Assembly (NCBI GenBank): GCA_015039365.1
Contig: WION01000057.1
Coordinates: forward strand, 1-64,000
DNA length: 64,000 nucleotides
Direction: 5' to 3'
DNA from: Amanita rubescens
Taxonomy: Eukaryota > Basidiomycota > Agaricomycetes > Agaricales > Amanitaceae
Shown: in pieces, positions 23,101 to 34,262 of the stretch
Numbering within the stretch: the first letter of the stretch is position 1
Layout: every line of letters begins with the position of its first letter
Notes under the pieces: model-generated
Told to the model about the DNA's origin: nothing
What the model saw: only the letters and a program-made list of their open reading frames with translations
The model's database searches: none
Translations under genes and position numbers: made by a program

Positions 23101-23444
23101 AAGCGCCAGGCCTCTATTGCAATAAATACGAGCTCATATGCGTGGAACACGAACTCTATATTTTTTAATGCAATACATGCGAGCTGGGTGCATTTATTAC
23201 TCAATATCTCGCATCTGGACTCGCTCTGAGTGCGACTTTCCCATCTCTTGCCCACTCAGTACTCATCACTCGTACCTGATAGACAATACCTCAAAACCAT
23301 GGTACGAACTTGTACGCTTACGGAAGCCTAAATTAAACAAACTATGGAGTTTCAGCTTTTGGCGACAGGCTTCGTTATAATAGTACGTGCGTGACAGCCT
23401 CCGAGTCTCGCATCATCCCTTCTCTTCCTTCCCTCGGCGGAGGT

Positions 23445-23595
23445 ATGAAACCCTTTACCTTTTGGCTCGTCGTGGTAGCAGTGACGTCTGTAACCGTTGC
23501 TCAGGTACGTATGCCATTTCCCAATAACTGTACGGATGGCCAGTTCGACTGGGTCACATCAATCATCGATCACAATGGGAATAGACAAGCATAGT
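23445..23595 (+). pseudogene. N-terminal relic of the same membrane-protein family
   Basis: A signal peptide (PFTFWLVVVAVTSVTVAQ) is followed by PNNCTDGQFDW, the first conserved block of the family, and the frame then ends. No downstream blocks follow. Confidence 0.45.
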
Positions 23596-23810
23596 AATGC
23601 CGAAAATAGCCGAACGACGACACAACCATGTAATTCTCATATTTAATGACAACAGGAGGTCCTTACCATTCTTTGAGCATCGCGTCTTGATTTCTCGATT
23701 TCAATCAGCGTTATTTGCTACCTCGCCTCTGCGCTGTTAAAGCGGTACCAAATCTAGGTATTCGGACATGCTCCTAGCTCCACCCACGCTCACCTACCCC
23801 TCGGCCCTCC

Positions 23811-24230
23811 ATGATACTTCATGTCTTTCAGTGGCTTCAAGTTCCCCCCGTCAGCGTTGCTCAGGACTCAATTTCCAGTAATATACCAAACTGCACGGAT
23901 GACCGATACAACTGGGCGAGCACGCACTTTGCATCCCTGTTGGCTCAAAATCGACAGAAGCATCTCGATGGGTCAGAGCCCATGTTACGTTGCCGACGTT
24001 TTAACAGTGCAGTGCATCGGAAAAAGTAGGACACTTTTCTGATCACCATATCTATCTCGAGTCAGTTGGGCTAACGGTGGTTCGTCCAGCAATTCCTATC
24101 TTTAGCCCTGGGAGACGCATACATGGCTGTGCCCCTCACCGATACCCCGTGCTATTGCAACACGGTATGGTACTCCTTGATCTCGGCGTGTGTTCGTTGC
24201 ATCCCTCGTAAATCCATCTTTACGGGGGCA
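23811..24230 (+). pseudogene. Decayed copy 2 of the same membrane-protein family
   Basis: MILHVFQWLQV and PNCTDDRYNWAS are close to copy 1, and further on PCYCNTVWYSLISAC. The frame breaks between these blocks and no membrane segment follows. DNA similarity to 21.6-22.0 kb is high enough to be seen by eye, so the copies probably arose by local duplication. Confidence 0.5.
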
Positions 24231-24699
24231 ACTCGTATTGTTGAAGAAACACACAAACGTTACTTATCGGAGGATTGAAATCTCCACCAAAAATTATTCC
24301 TTTCCTGCACATTCATGATGTGTTCTTGCTATCAAAGTAATTACTTATAATACTTTGCTCGAAGTTGAACACAGTGTTCGCTAGGTTGAACTTCGAACTG
24401 CGGCCAATTATCGATTATGGGCGGTGAACGTTGCGAAGGAGCGGAAAGGTTGCAAGATTTACGCCGTAGTGCAACCGCGTCGAAGGTGATGAGAAACAAG
24501 AAGTTGTATCTTCAGACGACGGTGATCATTTACATTTTGTAACATAATAAGTCTCTCCTTCACCGAACCACTGATTCATGACTTGGACATTAAAATTCAA
24601 CAGGTGCACGGCTTATTGCTCGTCATGCACCCGCAACTGTCACTCGATACACGGCATGAGCACTTGAGAAACAAAGGTCAGCTCCTCGGAGAGGATTAG

Positions 24700-24899
24700 C
24701 TAAGAACCAAAAGTAGACGCACGTTGGCGGTATGCGCCTTGTTGACGGTCAGAACAATTACACTTCCCCTTAGAGCAGGCACATCCAGTGCCAGACGGGC
24801 CACAAGCACTATATTGGTCTGGGTTAATCATAGTATTCACCAGAGTTCCGATTCGCAAACTCACCCACAGTTAGCTTGACAGGTACACTCTCCGGGCAT
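24700..24899 (-). CDS. Metallothionein-like protein, 47 residues
   Basis: A Cys-rich metal-binding protein would buffer Cu, Zn or Cd in the cytosol. Exon 1 (24899-24865) starts MPGECTCQANC; a 56-nt GT-AG intron (24864-24809) follows; exon 2 (24808-24700) continues GACGPSGTGCACSKGKCNCSD and ends QRASTFGS. The joined protein has eight Cys at positions 5, 7, 11, 14, 21, 23, 28 and 30, arranged CxC, CxxC, CxC, CxC: the packing expected of fungal metallothioneins. The splice phase is what places GAC directly after the first exon's Cys, which supports the model. A TATATA box lies about 50 bp upstream of the start (near 24950). The hydrophilic tail without Cys is somewhat unusual. Too short for routine gene finders. 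Confidence 0.72.
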
Positions 24900-25512
24900 G
24901 ATGGTGAAAGACACAGGCGATGGTAGAGGTGAGTCAACTATCCGGTGAATATATACCGTGAATCGATGACGCTCCTAAAAGTTGGAGCTTCTGAGACCCG
25001 TCTCATACATAAAGGACATGATATGACTGCACACGTGATACAATTGTCCAACGGACCAACGGCTGGGTCGTTTTATTCGAAGGAAGGGTGAGGCGAAGTC
25101 CGACTGTAACGCGCGGTAACTTCCGAGCCCAACTGAAATCGACGGCGCGCGTGAGATCTCACAATGCGGCGGGCGGGTCCTATGAGTTGTGGATCAGGCA
25201 GTGGGAGTCTTTGATGGTGAGGTTTTTCAGGGAGGATAGGAAGAGGAGGTCCGAGGGAGAGTAGGTTGAGCCGAGATCCGAGGAGTGGATGGGGGAGGAC
25301 GTCGTCATCGTTCGACAGAACGGGATATGCTGTGAAGGTTGGGAAGGGAGGCGGCGATGTGGAGGAGCAGATTCAGGGCATATGACGGGCATATGTACGT
25401 GGACGACTACTAGTACCATAAGTCACTGACAAGGAACCATACTAGTGAGTCTACGGAATTTGCTTTACAAAGTGAAATTCAACTAGAAACGTTACCCTGG
25501 ACCCAAAACTTT

Positions 25513-27995
25513 TCACGATGACCTCAACAGTGGGAAGCTCCTAACTTCACAGAGCCTGTTGTCCAGAATACGTACATGGGTGAAGTTGTCCTCGAACACA
25601 GCATGATATAATTTTGACATCTCTTAGTAATTGTATCAGTGGAGCAATGACCAAAGACTTGAGTCCACTTACGTGTATGTTTCGCCAACGGACGTGTAGT
25701 ACGACAGTCGACAATGATGTAGTCAGCTGGAGAAATTGTCCTCGTGTATGACCCTTCTTCGGAGAATCGACTCCAATGACTTGCCAGTCGATCACCATTG
25801 CGTAGAAGCCCTATCCCCCAACGTTTGGCAGGAATATAGAAATCTACACGCCCTTTCGCCATTCCAAATTCGGGGAAGGTGACCAGCGACCCTTCCGAAA
25901 GAGTGTGACAGCAGCGATACAATTCGTCCTGATACTGTGCTTCGGGTGGTCGCTGAATACAACCGGGACCAAATCTTCGTTCAGCCGAGAGAAGGTGCGG
26001 AGAGAACAGGCGAATGGCGTCGATCACAAATTCCAGAAGACTATTTGCATTGAATCGGGCCCCTTGGAATTTTTCTTCGGAGACATTGCCCCACTCCACA
26101 TACCAGCGGTGAAGCGATGACGGGAACAAGTAACCAGTGTCAACTTGTAAATCTATCCTGAACTTGTCTGCGTGGAGCCATGCGAAAACACTGCTGAAGC
26201 GCGTCGCTCTTCTCCGAACCAGTCCCAAAGTCGGCCTCCGTTGCAACATTCTGAGAAAGGACAACAGAAAAAACACCGGCGGTGGCCGAGGATTAGAGTG
26301 CCTTATCTGGTGGTAGCCCCCTTGAGAATACGCCAGTGGAACCGAGCCTTCGTAGCAACTTTTCGGGGGTGAATGCGCCCAGAAATGAATCCCAAGTGTA
26401 AAGTTGGCATGCTTGGATTCACAAAATGACTGAACCGAATGTCAGACCATGACCCTTTCTAACGCAAAGGACTTACGCCGTCGCTAATAACTATTTGAAC
26501 GAAATCACGGATTGCTCCCCGTGCCCGTTCGTAATACGAAAAACGGCATCAAAATAAGACTCGTGAAAATGACCAGATCGTTAAAGCTCTGAAAAGGAGT
26601 CCAACTGGAGGAAGGTTATCTTCGTGGTCAACATGACGTAACGTGACCCGCTGGTAATCAGGGACCGATATTGGGGTCGGGATCTCCATGGTCTCCCCTA
26701 CATTGATACGCAATGAGAGGTTGCCGTAGCTACAAAAGACGATCGCGAGAGCGTTGAACGTCTCCATGGATTTGAAAAAGTGGTGCCAGAGTGTACCATC
26801 ACGATACGTCGCTTGCACTTCGTCGAAGATGAACACTGTTTTTCTATCTATTTTCCAGCTTTTGTCTTGAAGATACGACTGATAGTCGCGACTCTCTACT
26901 ACCTGCTGTGGCCACCCTTGGATCCAAATAACGTGCACACCGGAGCCTTGCTGCGAGATATGAGTACCAAGTAATTGGGCAAGCACTGTCTTGCCGCTCG
27001 CAGGAGTCCCACGAACCTTCATGAAGTAGGCAGGGATTTCAGAACATTCAACGTCATGACAATACCTGAATGAAACGATATTTCTCGAGTCGTCTGTACA
27101 GTCCTGCAACTGTATCCCTTCGCAGATAAACATTTTGGACTTCGGCGGGTTCGGCAGGACATTTGAATCCCGCGATGAGAAAGGTGTGATGGTTGCTAAT
27201 AAGAAATCATGGCAGCGGAGAAACGGATCAAATTCAATGACAATCGGAATTTACCGGCATCAATGTATAGAGGGTTAGAGAGGCAGGTGGAGAAATTACG
27301 AGAATACTTACGTGAAGTAGTATGTTTTTTCTTTGCTTCGCCATCATCTTGTGCAGACGGCGAGCGGAGGCGTTTTAGGGAAGTTAGGGAAGCTGAGGTA
27401 GAAAACGAGGGGGAAGTAGGGGGCCAGTATGAAAGATTGCCAAAATACAGGAGTAAGAGTGGAAGAATGAGGGAGCATCAGTCAGGCAATTAGTTAAAAT
27501 AAGGAGATAACGAGAAAACTCACGCGTCTTTGGGACTTCCACAATGACATGGAGGTGATTGCGAGGGGCAGAGGAGAAATGATCCGATGATTCATCCATA
27601 GGTTTTAATTTGTCGCAGCCTCCTGGGATCTGCTGCGGGGTTTGAACGTCTTTCGATGTCTGCAGAAGAAACGGGTAAAGATAGCTTCCCCGAAAATTAG
27701 GTCATCGACCCGCACAGGGAAAATCTCGCTCACCTTCCAGAGCTCGAGGGTGTCGGAGTCGATGCCATCAAACTCTCCTTCTTGATCGCTTTCTTCAGGT
27801 GATACACCGTCATGCTTTGTCCGATGTCGATAGCGAAAGGGCTGTTGGACACATTGAGAATCCAACAGAAAAGTGTGAGATCTTGCAACTATCGTATGAA
27901 AGTTTAACAGGAAAATGTTTCGCCGCATCAACATCATTTCGAAGACCTCGGAAGAACTGGATGAGGGATTGATTAGGCTCGGTTGAAACAAACAA
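25513..27995 (-). CDS. Crinkler (CRN)-like effector: P-loop NTPase plus PD-(D/E)XK-like nuclease
   Basis: In minus-strand order. First a CRN N-terminal, ubiquitin-like region: LTLFCWILNVSNSPFAIDIG, then a one-base frame shift near 27770, then FDGIDSDTLELWKV, and in a second exon HLHVIVEVP. A P-loop NTPase follows at about 27133-26549, with Walker A GTPASGKT and Walker B TVFIFDEVQ. Last is a restriction-endonuclease-like domain (about 26100-25513) with EAQYQDELYRCC, GRVDFYIPAKRWGIGLLRNG and DYIIVDCRTT. A clean intron then joins to LYHAVFEDN and ILDNRL, ending at 25513. The domain order is that of fungal CRN proteins. The usual catalytic Glu after WGI appears to be Gly. The shifted N-terminus suggests the locus is decaying, while the 3' half looks intact. 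Confidence 0.65.
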
Positions 27996-28407
27996 TAATC
28001 TCCTGCCGAGAAGGATCCAGAACTGAACCTGACCTGTAAATGAGTAGCGACTAAGTGGAGGGGCCTATCGTTCTGAACTCAGCTGTAATGAGGTGTTCAG
28101 TAGTATAATAGAGAACCGGGATTCAGGATTCCCACAGCCATCATCGGTCATCATGTATCATGTATCACGCATGTTCAGCATATGCGTCTATCAAACCGAC
28201 CTGTAGTCTGAAATGGATGGTAATTCTAAGCTAGCCGAGGCATGAATTTAGTCTAAGTGTGAGGTAGCGAAGTGGCTGTGCCTTCTCTGAGCATGAAGCG
28301 GAAGAGGCTTCCTCGCCCCGGTGAGAAAATCGAGTTAACCCTCCTACTGCGGAGAAACTCGGAACGATCTTTAGTCAACAGGGCCGCTCGGATTAGATTA
28401 TATTTAC
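27996..28407. other. Spacer between two Crinkler copies
   Basis: Mixed sequence without a supported ORF, between the 5' end of the nuclease-type CRN copy and the 3' end of the kinase-type copy. Both lie on the minus strand. Confidence 0.35.
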
Positions 28408-30749
28408 TTAAGATCGAATCATGTTTGTAACATATTGCCGGGCATATGCTTCGACTGCAATCAGGGCATCCTTTGCGTCCGGCGCCGCATTCTGCATCCA
28501 CGTGCCAAGCTCAACCAGCTCAGGCGAGAGATCTGAGGTAAAACTAGTAGACTCTAGAATGAGGTTTCCGACACTCCATATGTCCACCTCGGGTCCGTGG
28601 TTATCCATAAAAACACGTGGAGAGTGTCCCTTCCGACAGAAATGATTTGCTGCTACATTATTAGGGCCAACAGCATCGTCCCAATCAATAATAAACCAGA
28701 GAGTGTAATCGTCGGCCTGCCGAAGAACATTGGTCCATCGGATATCTCTATGAAATAATGGCGGCGCTTGGTGGAGAACCTATTATGTGATGTGAGTTTA
28801 CATACATGGGCGTAATATTATGGTACATACCTGAAGTGATCGTAAAACACAGATGATGGCGTCTAGCAGTTCCTTCACATTGCTTGGTTGGACAGCGATC
28901 CCTTTCGGTTCGACATATATCGTTGAACCAGCTGCGTGGGTAAGAACATCCACGTGAGGCACACCTTTCTCTTGCAACTGGCGATAAATGTTCTGAATAT
29001 ATCGAACCCGTTCTGCCCCTTGGTTGCCATGATAGACCTTTTTGACATGCTTTATCCCGATTTCCACTGACTTGTCGTCCCTGAAATACAAGATCAATCA
29101 CACCTCCGAGATGATAGGAAAGGACATACCGTTCGATGACAGTGAACTCCGGGACGTCACGATATCCAATGAGCTTTAGTAGTGGGTAGAGATAGGGCGA
29201 AAGATTGATCAACCGACATAGGTTCGCGATGCGGTCACGCTTGAACCGCAAGTTGGCGGATGCCAGGTCTTGTACGACTGGCATTTGTGATGGTGTCGGC
29301 GGGGCACAGATTGCCGCGAGCGTCAGGTCAGACCCAATAGCATAATACCCTACACGAGATGGATAGTAGTGAGGAGAAACGAAAGGATAATTATGCTCAC
29401 CAAACACGTATGGCGCAGGGCTATAGATCCAAGTGAGCTTGTGAGACAACTCGGCCTTGGGATCGTCACTGCTTTCCCCGTGTTTCTCTTCCCCCCGGAA
29501 GGGGCAAACGTTGTCCTTTAAAAAGCCATAGTCCGGTTTATTTTTTTTAGTACCAGTGTGGTGGTTGGAATCCCGAATACTCATCCCAGAGGGCACAAGC
29601 AGCTCCAAGATCCTTCGGATCTTGTCATCCCAGAACGAATGGAATGATGCCTCGGTTCCAGTTTCTGGCGGGGCGCGCACGGCAGCGGTGTAGAAGGTCA
29701 AATGAAGTATTTCGCTAGCCTCCGCATCACTGATACGGAATAGCCTCTCCACATCGGCTGTACAGCAGACGTCTCTCGTCTCCGTCAAGCCAGAGATGAG
29801 GTTGTCAAACTGTATGCGGGTCAAAGGGATCTTTTCATCCTGTGGTAGAGGCTTGTCGAGGAGTCCGGGAAGCTCGGAGATCGAAGGAAGGCTGAGCTTG
29901 GACTTTTTAGACCAACGACGAAGAATGTCAGTACTAATGTCAGCTATATCTGCAGTATCCAAGGTTCCACGAGTACATTTATCTCGAAGCGGATCCACTC
30001 ACGAAGACGCTTCTCTCCAGATCCTTTGCCTGAAGGTGGATTGGCGGTGTGAGGAGCCGGGAGGGAGGTGGGAAGAAGGAAAGAGGAACGGCGGCAGAGA
30101 AACGGATCAAATTCAATGACAATCGGAATTTATCGGCATCAATATATAGAGGGTTAGAGAGGCGGGTGGAGAAATTACGAGAATACTTACGTGTAGGCGG
30201 GGCTTTTACTCTCTCACCAGTGGTCAGGACGTTTACAACTATGTGGATGTCGTCTTCGCGTAGGGGGCCAGTATGAAACATTGGCAAAATACAGGAGCAA
30301 GAGTGGAAAAATGAGGGAGCATCAGTCAGGCAATTAGTTAAAATAAGGAGATAACGAGAAAACTCGCGTGTCTTTGGGACTTCCACAATGACATGGAGGT
30401 GATTGCGAGGGGCAGAGGAGAAATGTTCCGATAATTCATCCATAGGTTTTAATTTGTCGCAGCCTCCTGGGATCTGCTGCGGGGTTTGAACGTCTTTAAC
30501 TTTCATGTCGATGTCCGCAGAAGAAACGGGTGAAGATAGCTTCCCCGAAAATTAGGTCATCGACCCGCACAGGGAAAATCTCGCGCACCTTCCAGAGCTC
30601 GAGGGTGTCGGAGTCGATGCCATCAAACGTACGTGCCTTCTTCTTCTTGATCGCTTCCTTCAGGTGATCCACCGTCATGCTTTGTCCGATGTTGATAGCG
30701 AAAGGGCTGTTGGACACATTGAAAATCCAACAGAAAAGTGTGAGATCAT
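28408..30749 (-). CDS. Crinkler (CRN)-like effector with protein-kinase domain
   Basis: The N-terminal exon (30749 to about 30590) encodes LTLFCWIFNVSNSPFAINIG, VDHLKEAIKKKKARTFDG and SDTLELWKV; the second ends HLHVIVEVP, matching the CRN/ubiquitin-like header. After linker exons, a long exon begins near 29998 (MDPLRDKCTRGTLDTADI). The kinase core follows: VPEFTVIER, an exon with YIQNIYRQLQEKGVPHVD, then LFHRDIRWTNVLRQ (HRD loop with Asp and Asn) and LWFIIDWDDA in place of DFG, and EVDIWSVGNLILES. It stops at 28408. Introns of about 50 nt join in frame. This resembles fungal FunK1-like kinases attached to CRN headers. No in-frame ATG is seen just before the CRN exon; it may be spliced to the PB1-like exon upstream (see findings). 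Confidence 0.68.
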
Positions 30750-30917
30750 CTGAGCCGGTTATTGAGCAATTTTCATCAGTCTAACTGCTTATTGCATACC
30801 GGGCTTGGATAGATCAGATAGATTGGAACTCGCTGACCAAGTGAAAGAGATTGTCATTGAGGAGTGATGAATCATAGGTAGTAGGGACAAGTCACTGACT
30901 CTTGGAAGCGGACTCAC

Positions 30918-31184
30918 AATCAGGAGTCTGCAGATCCTGCACGACAAATTTGAGTTTTCCAGAAGATGGACTAAAGGCGTCGTAGAGAGACTGAAGCTCT
31001 TGCTCGTAATTTTGTCGTCTTCGTCTACGAAAACAACACCGACGTTGTTCGATGAAATGCTAAACTCCTTGGCGATTTTCGAGGCGAGATCTCCCCAGCT
31101 TGGCCGTGCATCAAAACGTGCAAGTATAGTCTGAGTCAACTCAGCTGACGCGCCGGCCTTCTTGAGTTTGACAATGAAAGGCAT
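30918..31184 (-). CDS. PB1-like domain exon, possibly 5' exon of the kinase CRN gene
   Basis: The start at 31184, MPFIVKLKKAG, is followed by TQTILARFDARPSWGDLASK and IAKEFSISSNNVGVVFVDED, the layout of a PB1 (ubiquitin-like, OPCA-type) domain. Near 31020 a one-base shift is needed to continue to YEQELQSLYDAFSPSSGKL and KFVVQDLQTPD, where a GT donor lies at 30917. Its 5' end abuts the relic kinase tail of CRN copy 3. It is either a truncated gene or the first exon of a PB1-CRN fusion. Confidence 0.45.
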
Positions 31185-31259
31185 GGCCGAGGTGGTCACA
31201 GTCACATAGTGACAGGACATGGGCCACGATTCCACGAAGCGGAATCGAGTTTGTAACAT

Positions 31260-32120
31260 ATTGCCAAACTAGAAAGCTTTCCTGGGCATATGCTTCGACT
31301 GCAATTAGGGCATCCTTTGCGTCAGGCGCCGCATTCTGCATCCACGTGCCAAGCTTCACCAGCTCAGGCGAGAGATCTAAGGTAAAACTAGTAGACTCTA
31401 GAATGAGGTTTCCGACACTCCATATGTTCACCTTGGCTCCGTGGTTATCCATAAAAATACGCGGAAAGTGTCCCTTCTGACAGAAATGATTTGCTGCTAC
31501 ATTATTAGGGTCAACAGCATCGTCCCAATCAATAAGAAACCAGAGAGTGTAATCGTCGGCCTGCCGAAGAACATTAGGCCATCGGATATCTCTATGAAAT
31601 AATGGCGGCGCTTGGTGGAGAACCTATTATGTGATGTGAGTTTACATACACGGGCGTAATATTATGGTACATACCTGGAGTGCTCGTGAAACACAGATGA
31701 TGGCGTCTAGCAGTTGCTTGGTTTGACAGCGATCGGGACAAAAAATGTCAAAAAGGTCTATCATGGCGACCAAGGCGCAAAAACGGGTTCGATATATTCA
31801 GAACATTTATCGCCAGTTACAAGAGAAAGGTGTGCCTCACGTGGATGCTCTTACCCACGCAGCTGGTTCAACGATATATGTCGAACCGAAAGGGATTTCC
31901 ACTGACTTGCCGTCCCTGAAATACAAGATCAATCACACCTCCGAGATGATATGACAGGACATACCGTTCGATGACAGTGAACTCCGGGACGTGGGTAGAG
32001 ATAGGGAGAAAGATTGATCAACCGACACGAAGGATGTCAGTACTAATATCGGCTATATCTGCAATATCCAATGTTCCATGAGTACATTTATCTCGAAGCG
32101 GATCCACTCACGAAGACGCT
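31260..32120 (-). pseudogene. Scrambled third copy of the kinase-type Crinkler
   Basis: Sequence nearly identical to 28430-29100 and to the start of the long exon near 30000, on the same strand, but rearranged. The kinase tail (VNIWSVGNLILES, GTWMQNAAPDAKDALIAVEA) is present. A segment of about 160 bp is inverted (31733-31893). Roughly 700 bp corresponding to 29215-29915 of the intact copy are deleted, joining the kinase part directly to the region encoding KDLERSVFVSGSASR. It is not translatable as a whole. Confidence 0.75.
31733..31893 (+). other. Inverted segment within Crinkler copy 3
   Basis: In the intact copy (about 28900-29061) this segment reads on the minus strand as the exon with YIQNIYRQLQEKGVPHVD. 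Here the same protein reads on the plus strand, while both flanks keep minus-strand orientation. Breakpoints lie at ...CAGCGAT and ATTTCCACTG.... Confidence 0.85.
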
Positions 32121-32406
32121 TCTCTCCAAATCCTTTGCCTGTCGGTGTGAGGCGCCGGGACGGAGGTGGGAAGAAGGAAAGAGGAAGGAAGAAATCATGG
32201 CAGCAGAGGACACATGGCTATTCCGATAGATCACCCAATCCTTGGCTACTATACGCAGCGAACTTGGGTTTATGTACTCTAGCATACGGATCTTGAGTAT
32301 CCTACAACTGCAACGAGGTGAACATGGAATAAGGGAATAACAGCGTTCCGGACGTACTATATAAATAAATGTGAGAAAATGATGCCAATTTCTTACCCGC
32401 TATTCC

Positions 32407-33746
32407 ATGGTTCAGGAAATTGACCCCCGGCGACTTGTAGGCGTACGCGCTGAGAGAGTCACGAATATATCTAGTACAGATTTTCCGGGACATTACCCTG
32501 ATGAGGATCACGCGTGGAATCTGGAAAAGTTTAGAAAGGTTGCGTCTCACATCACTCGAAAAACATGAGCCTTCTTTGATCATTCATTGCAAGATAGACT
32601 CTGCAGGTCAAGATTCAACGGCTATCAAACAGATCAATAGAATTTGACTTGGTCGGGGTCGATGCCTCCATAGCCAATGCTTTTCGTCGTATAATGATTG
32701 CTGAGGTGCGTGTCTCTCAGTGTCAGTTGGACCCCGACTCACAGAATTTCAAGGTGCCTACAGTTTGCATAGAGCACGTATATGTTTGGAACAATACAAC
32801 CATCATTGTAGACGAAGTACTGGCACATCGAATAGGTCTCGTTCCTCTGAACGTAGACCCCGCACTTGTAGTCATGAAAGAACGTCAGTTTATTTTCAGT
32901 TATATATATATCCGATGCACTGATGAATCGTATGGCAGGCGAAAATGAACAAGCTACGGACCGAAATACAGTTGTCTTCGAGATTAAGCTAACCTGCGAG
33001 CGTAATCCACTTGCGCCGAAAGGATCAACCGACCCTGGAGAGTTGTACATCAACCACGAATTAAAATCGTCTCACTTGACTTGGAAACCTGCTGGCGAAC
33101 AGGCTGAAGTATTTGCGAGTAATCCTCCGGCGTCCACAAATCCGGACATTGTGCTAGCGAAGCTGAGGCCAGGCCAGCAAGTCCACATGGAGGTACATGC
33201 GGTGAAGGGGGTTGGAAAGGATCATGCGAAATTCACTCCCGTTGGTTTGTTGGATTTGCTTTATTCATTTGATATCCGGCTCACACAAGTCTTTACAGCG
33301 ACTGCTTCGTACAGATTACTGCCCCACGTTACCCTAAAAAAGCCGATCCCACCAGAGAATGCTGACTTGTTCAAGTCATGTTTTTGCCCTGGTGTGGTCC
33401 AGGTTGATCCTGTAACAAAAATGGTTAGCATTGACGAAGATAATTTGCGGAGGGACAGCGTTAGTCGAGAGGTACTTCGACATCCAGAATTTGCCGATTC
33501 AGTGGAGTTGGATAGGGTGAGGGACTTCTTCTTGTGTACGTGCACGTGTGTGTTCGTTTTCGGTCCCAGCATTGATCCGTTGGTGTCATAGTCAACGTGG
33601 AATCTGAAGGGCCATATGCACCTGAACGAATCTTTCTGGAATCTATCGGCGTTATGAGGGACAAAATTGCAAGGATACGAAAAGCGGCACTGGGGCTTGG
33701 AGAAGGCAGAGATGTCGAGGGAGACGTCGTTATGGCAGTTTGTTAA
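32407..33746 (+). CDS. RNA polymerases I and III subunit RPAC1 (Rpc40/POLR1C)
   Basis: This alpha-like assembly subunit is shared by RNA polymerases I and III. Six exons, 32407-32538, 32607-32705, 32754-32883, 32939-33244, 33299-33535 and 33592-33746, join in phase to 352 residues, close to the family length. Motifs include WNLEKFRK, the alpha motif [17 protein letters not shown] with [55 protein letters not shown], and near the end [19 protein letters not shown]. The fifth intron uses GTACGT at 33536, which restores the frame into NVESEG. No disruption. Confidence 0.93.
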
Positions 33747-33881
33747 ATGTCACTCTGACGCAGATGTGGGTATATCATACGTGGTTATCAAAAGTACAAT
33801 GCAAGCTAACAAGACATGGTATAGTACCCTACAAAGCTCCCGCTCCCGATATCGGTCCAAAATTCTGTAGCCAATGTTCAG

Positions 33882-34199
33882 CTACGGAGAGACGCAAAAC
33901 CAAAAGCTTACCGAGTCTTCTTGCCTCTTAGCTTCTGAATAGATTAAAAGTAATAAAAGGAAGACTTCGTCGTTCTCCAATGCTTTGCGTGATAAATTCA
34001 GCGATAAGAGTTTTTCTTTGCGAATGAGATGGGGACGGAAGGAAACAGCAAAGGTTCCAACTACTTCGTCCGCCAAGACCTTGAGATCGATGCCCTTGAG
34101 AATGTACTGGCATGGTGGGGTAAAAAACGGGGTCATACCTGCCACTCGTTCTTGTGAAAGCTGACCTGGTACTCCTGGCTGTGTGGATGCCATTTCCAT
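33882..34199 (-). CDS. Possible small hypothetical gene
   Basis: A minus-strand ORF starting MEMASTQPGVPGQLSQERVAG, with a possible short GT-AG intron just after it and then KGIDLKVLADEVVGTF. The second half is less protein-like. It sits between the convergent RPAC1 gene and the DUF6593-like gene. I recognise no family. Confidence 0.3.
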   Translation of the reverse strand: MEMASTQPGVPGQLSQERVAGMTPFFTPPCQYILKGIDLKVLADEVVGTFAVSFRPHLIRKEKLLSLNLSRKALENDEVFLLLLLIYSEAKRQEDSVSFWFCVSP

Positions 34200-34262
34200 C
34201 GGCGTTTTCTAGTCATATCCCATTTCTCAAATCCATTTATCACACTTTACGTTATTTTAATA

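Noticed and set aside
25180..25419. F-box/LRR-like C-terminal end on the minus strand (SSLKNLTIKDSHCLIHNS)
   Set aside because: Only one leucine-rich-like segment, with no continuation or exon structure; too little to call.
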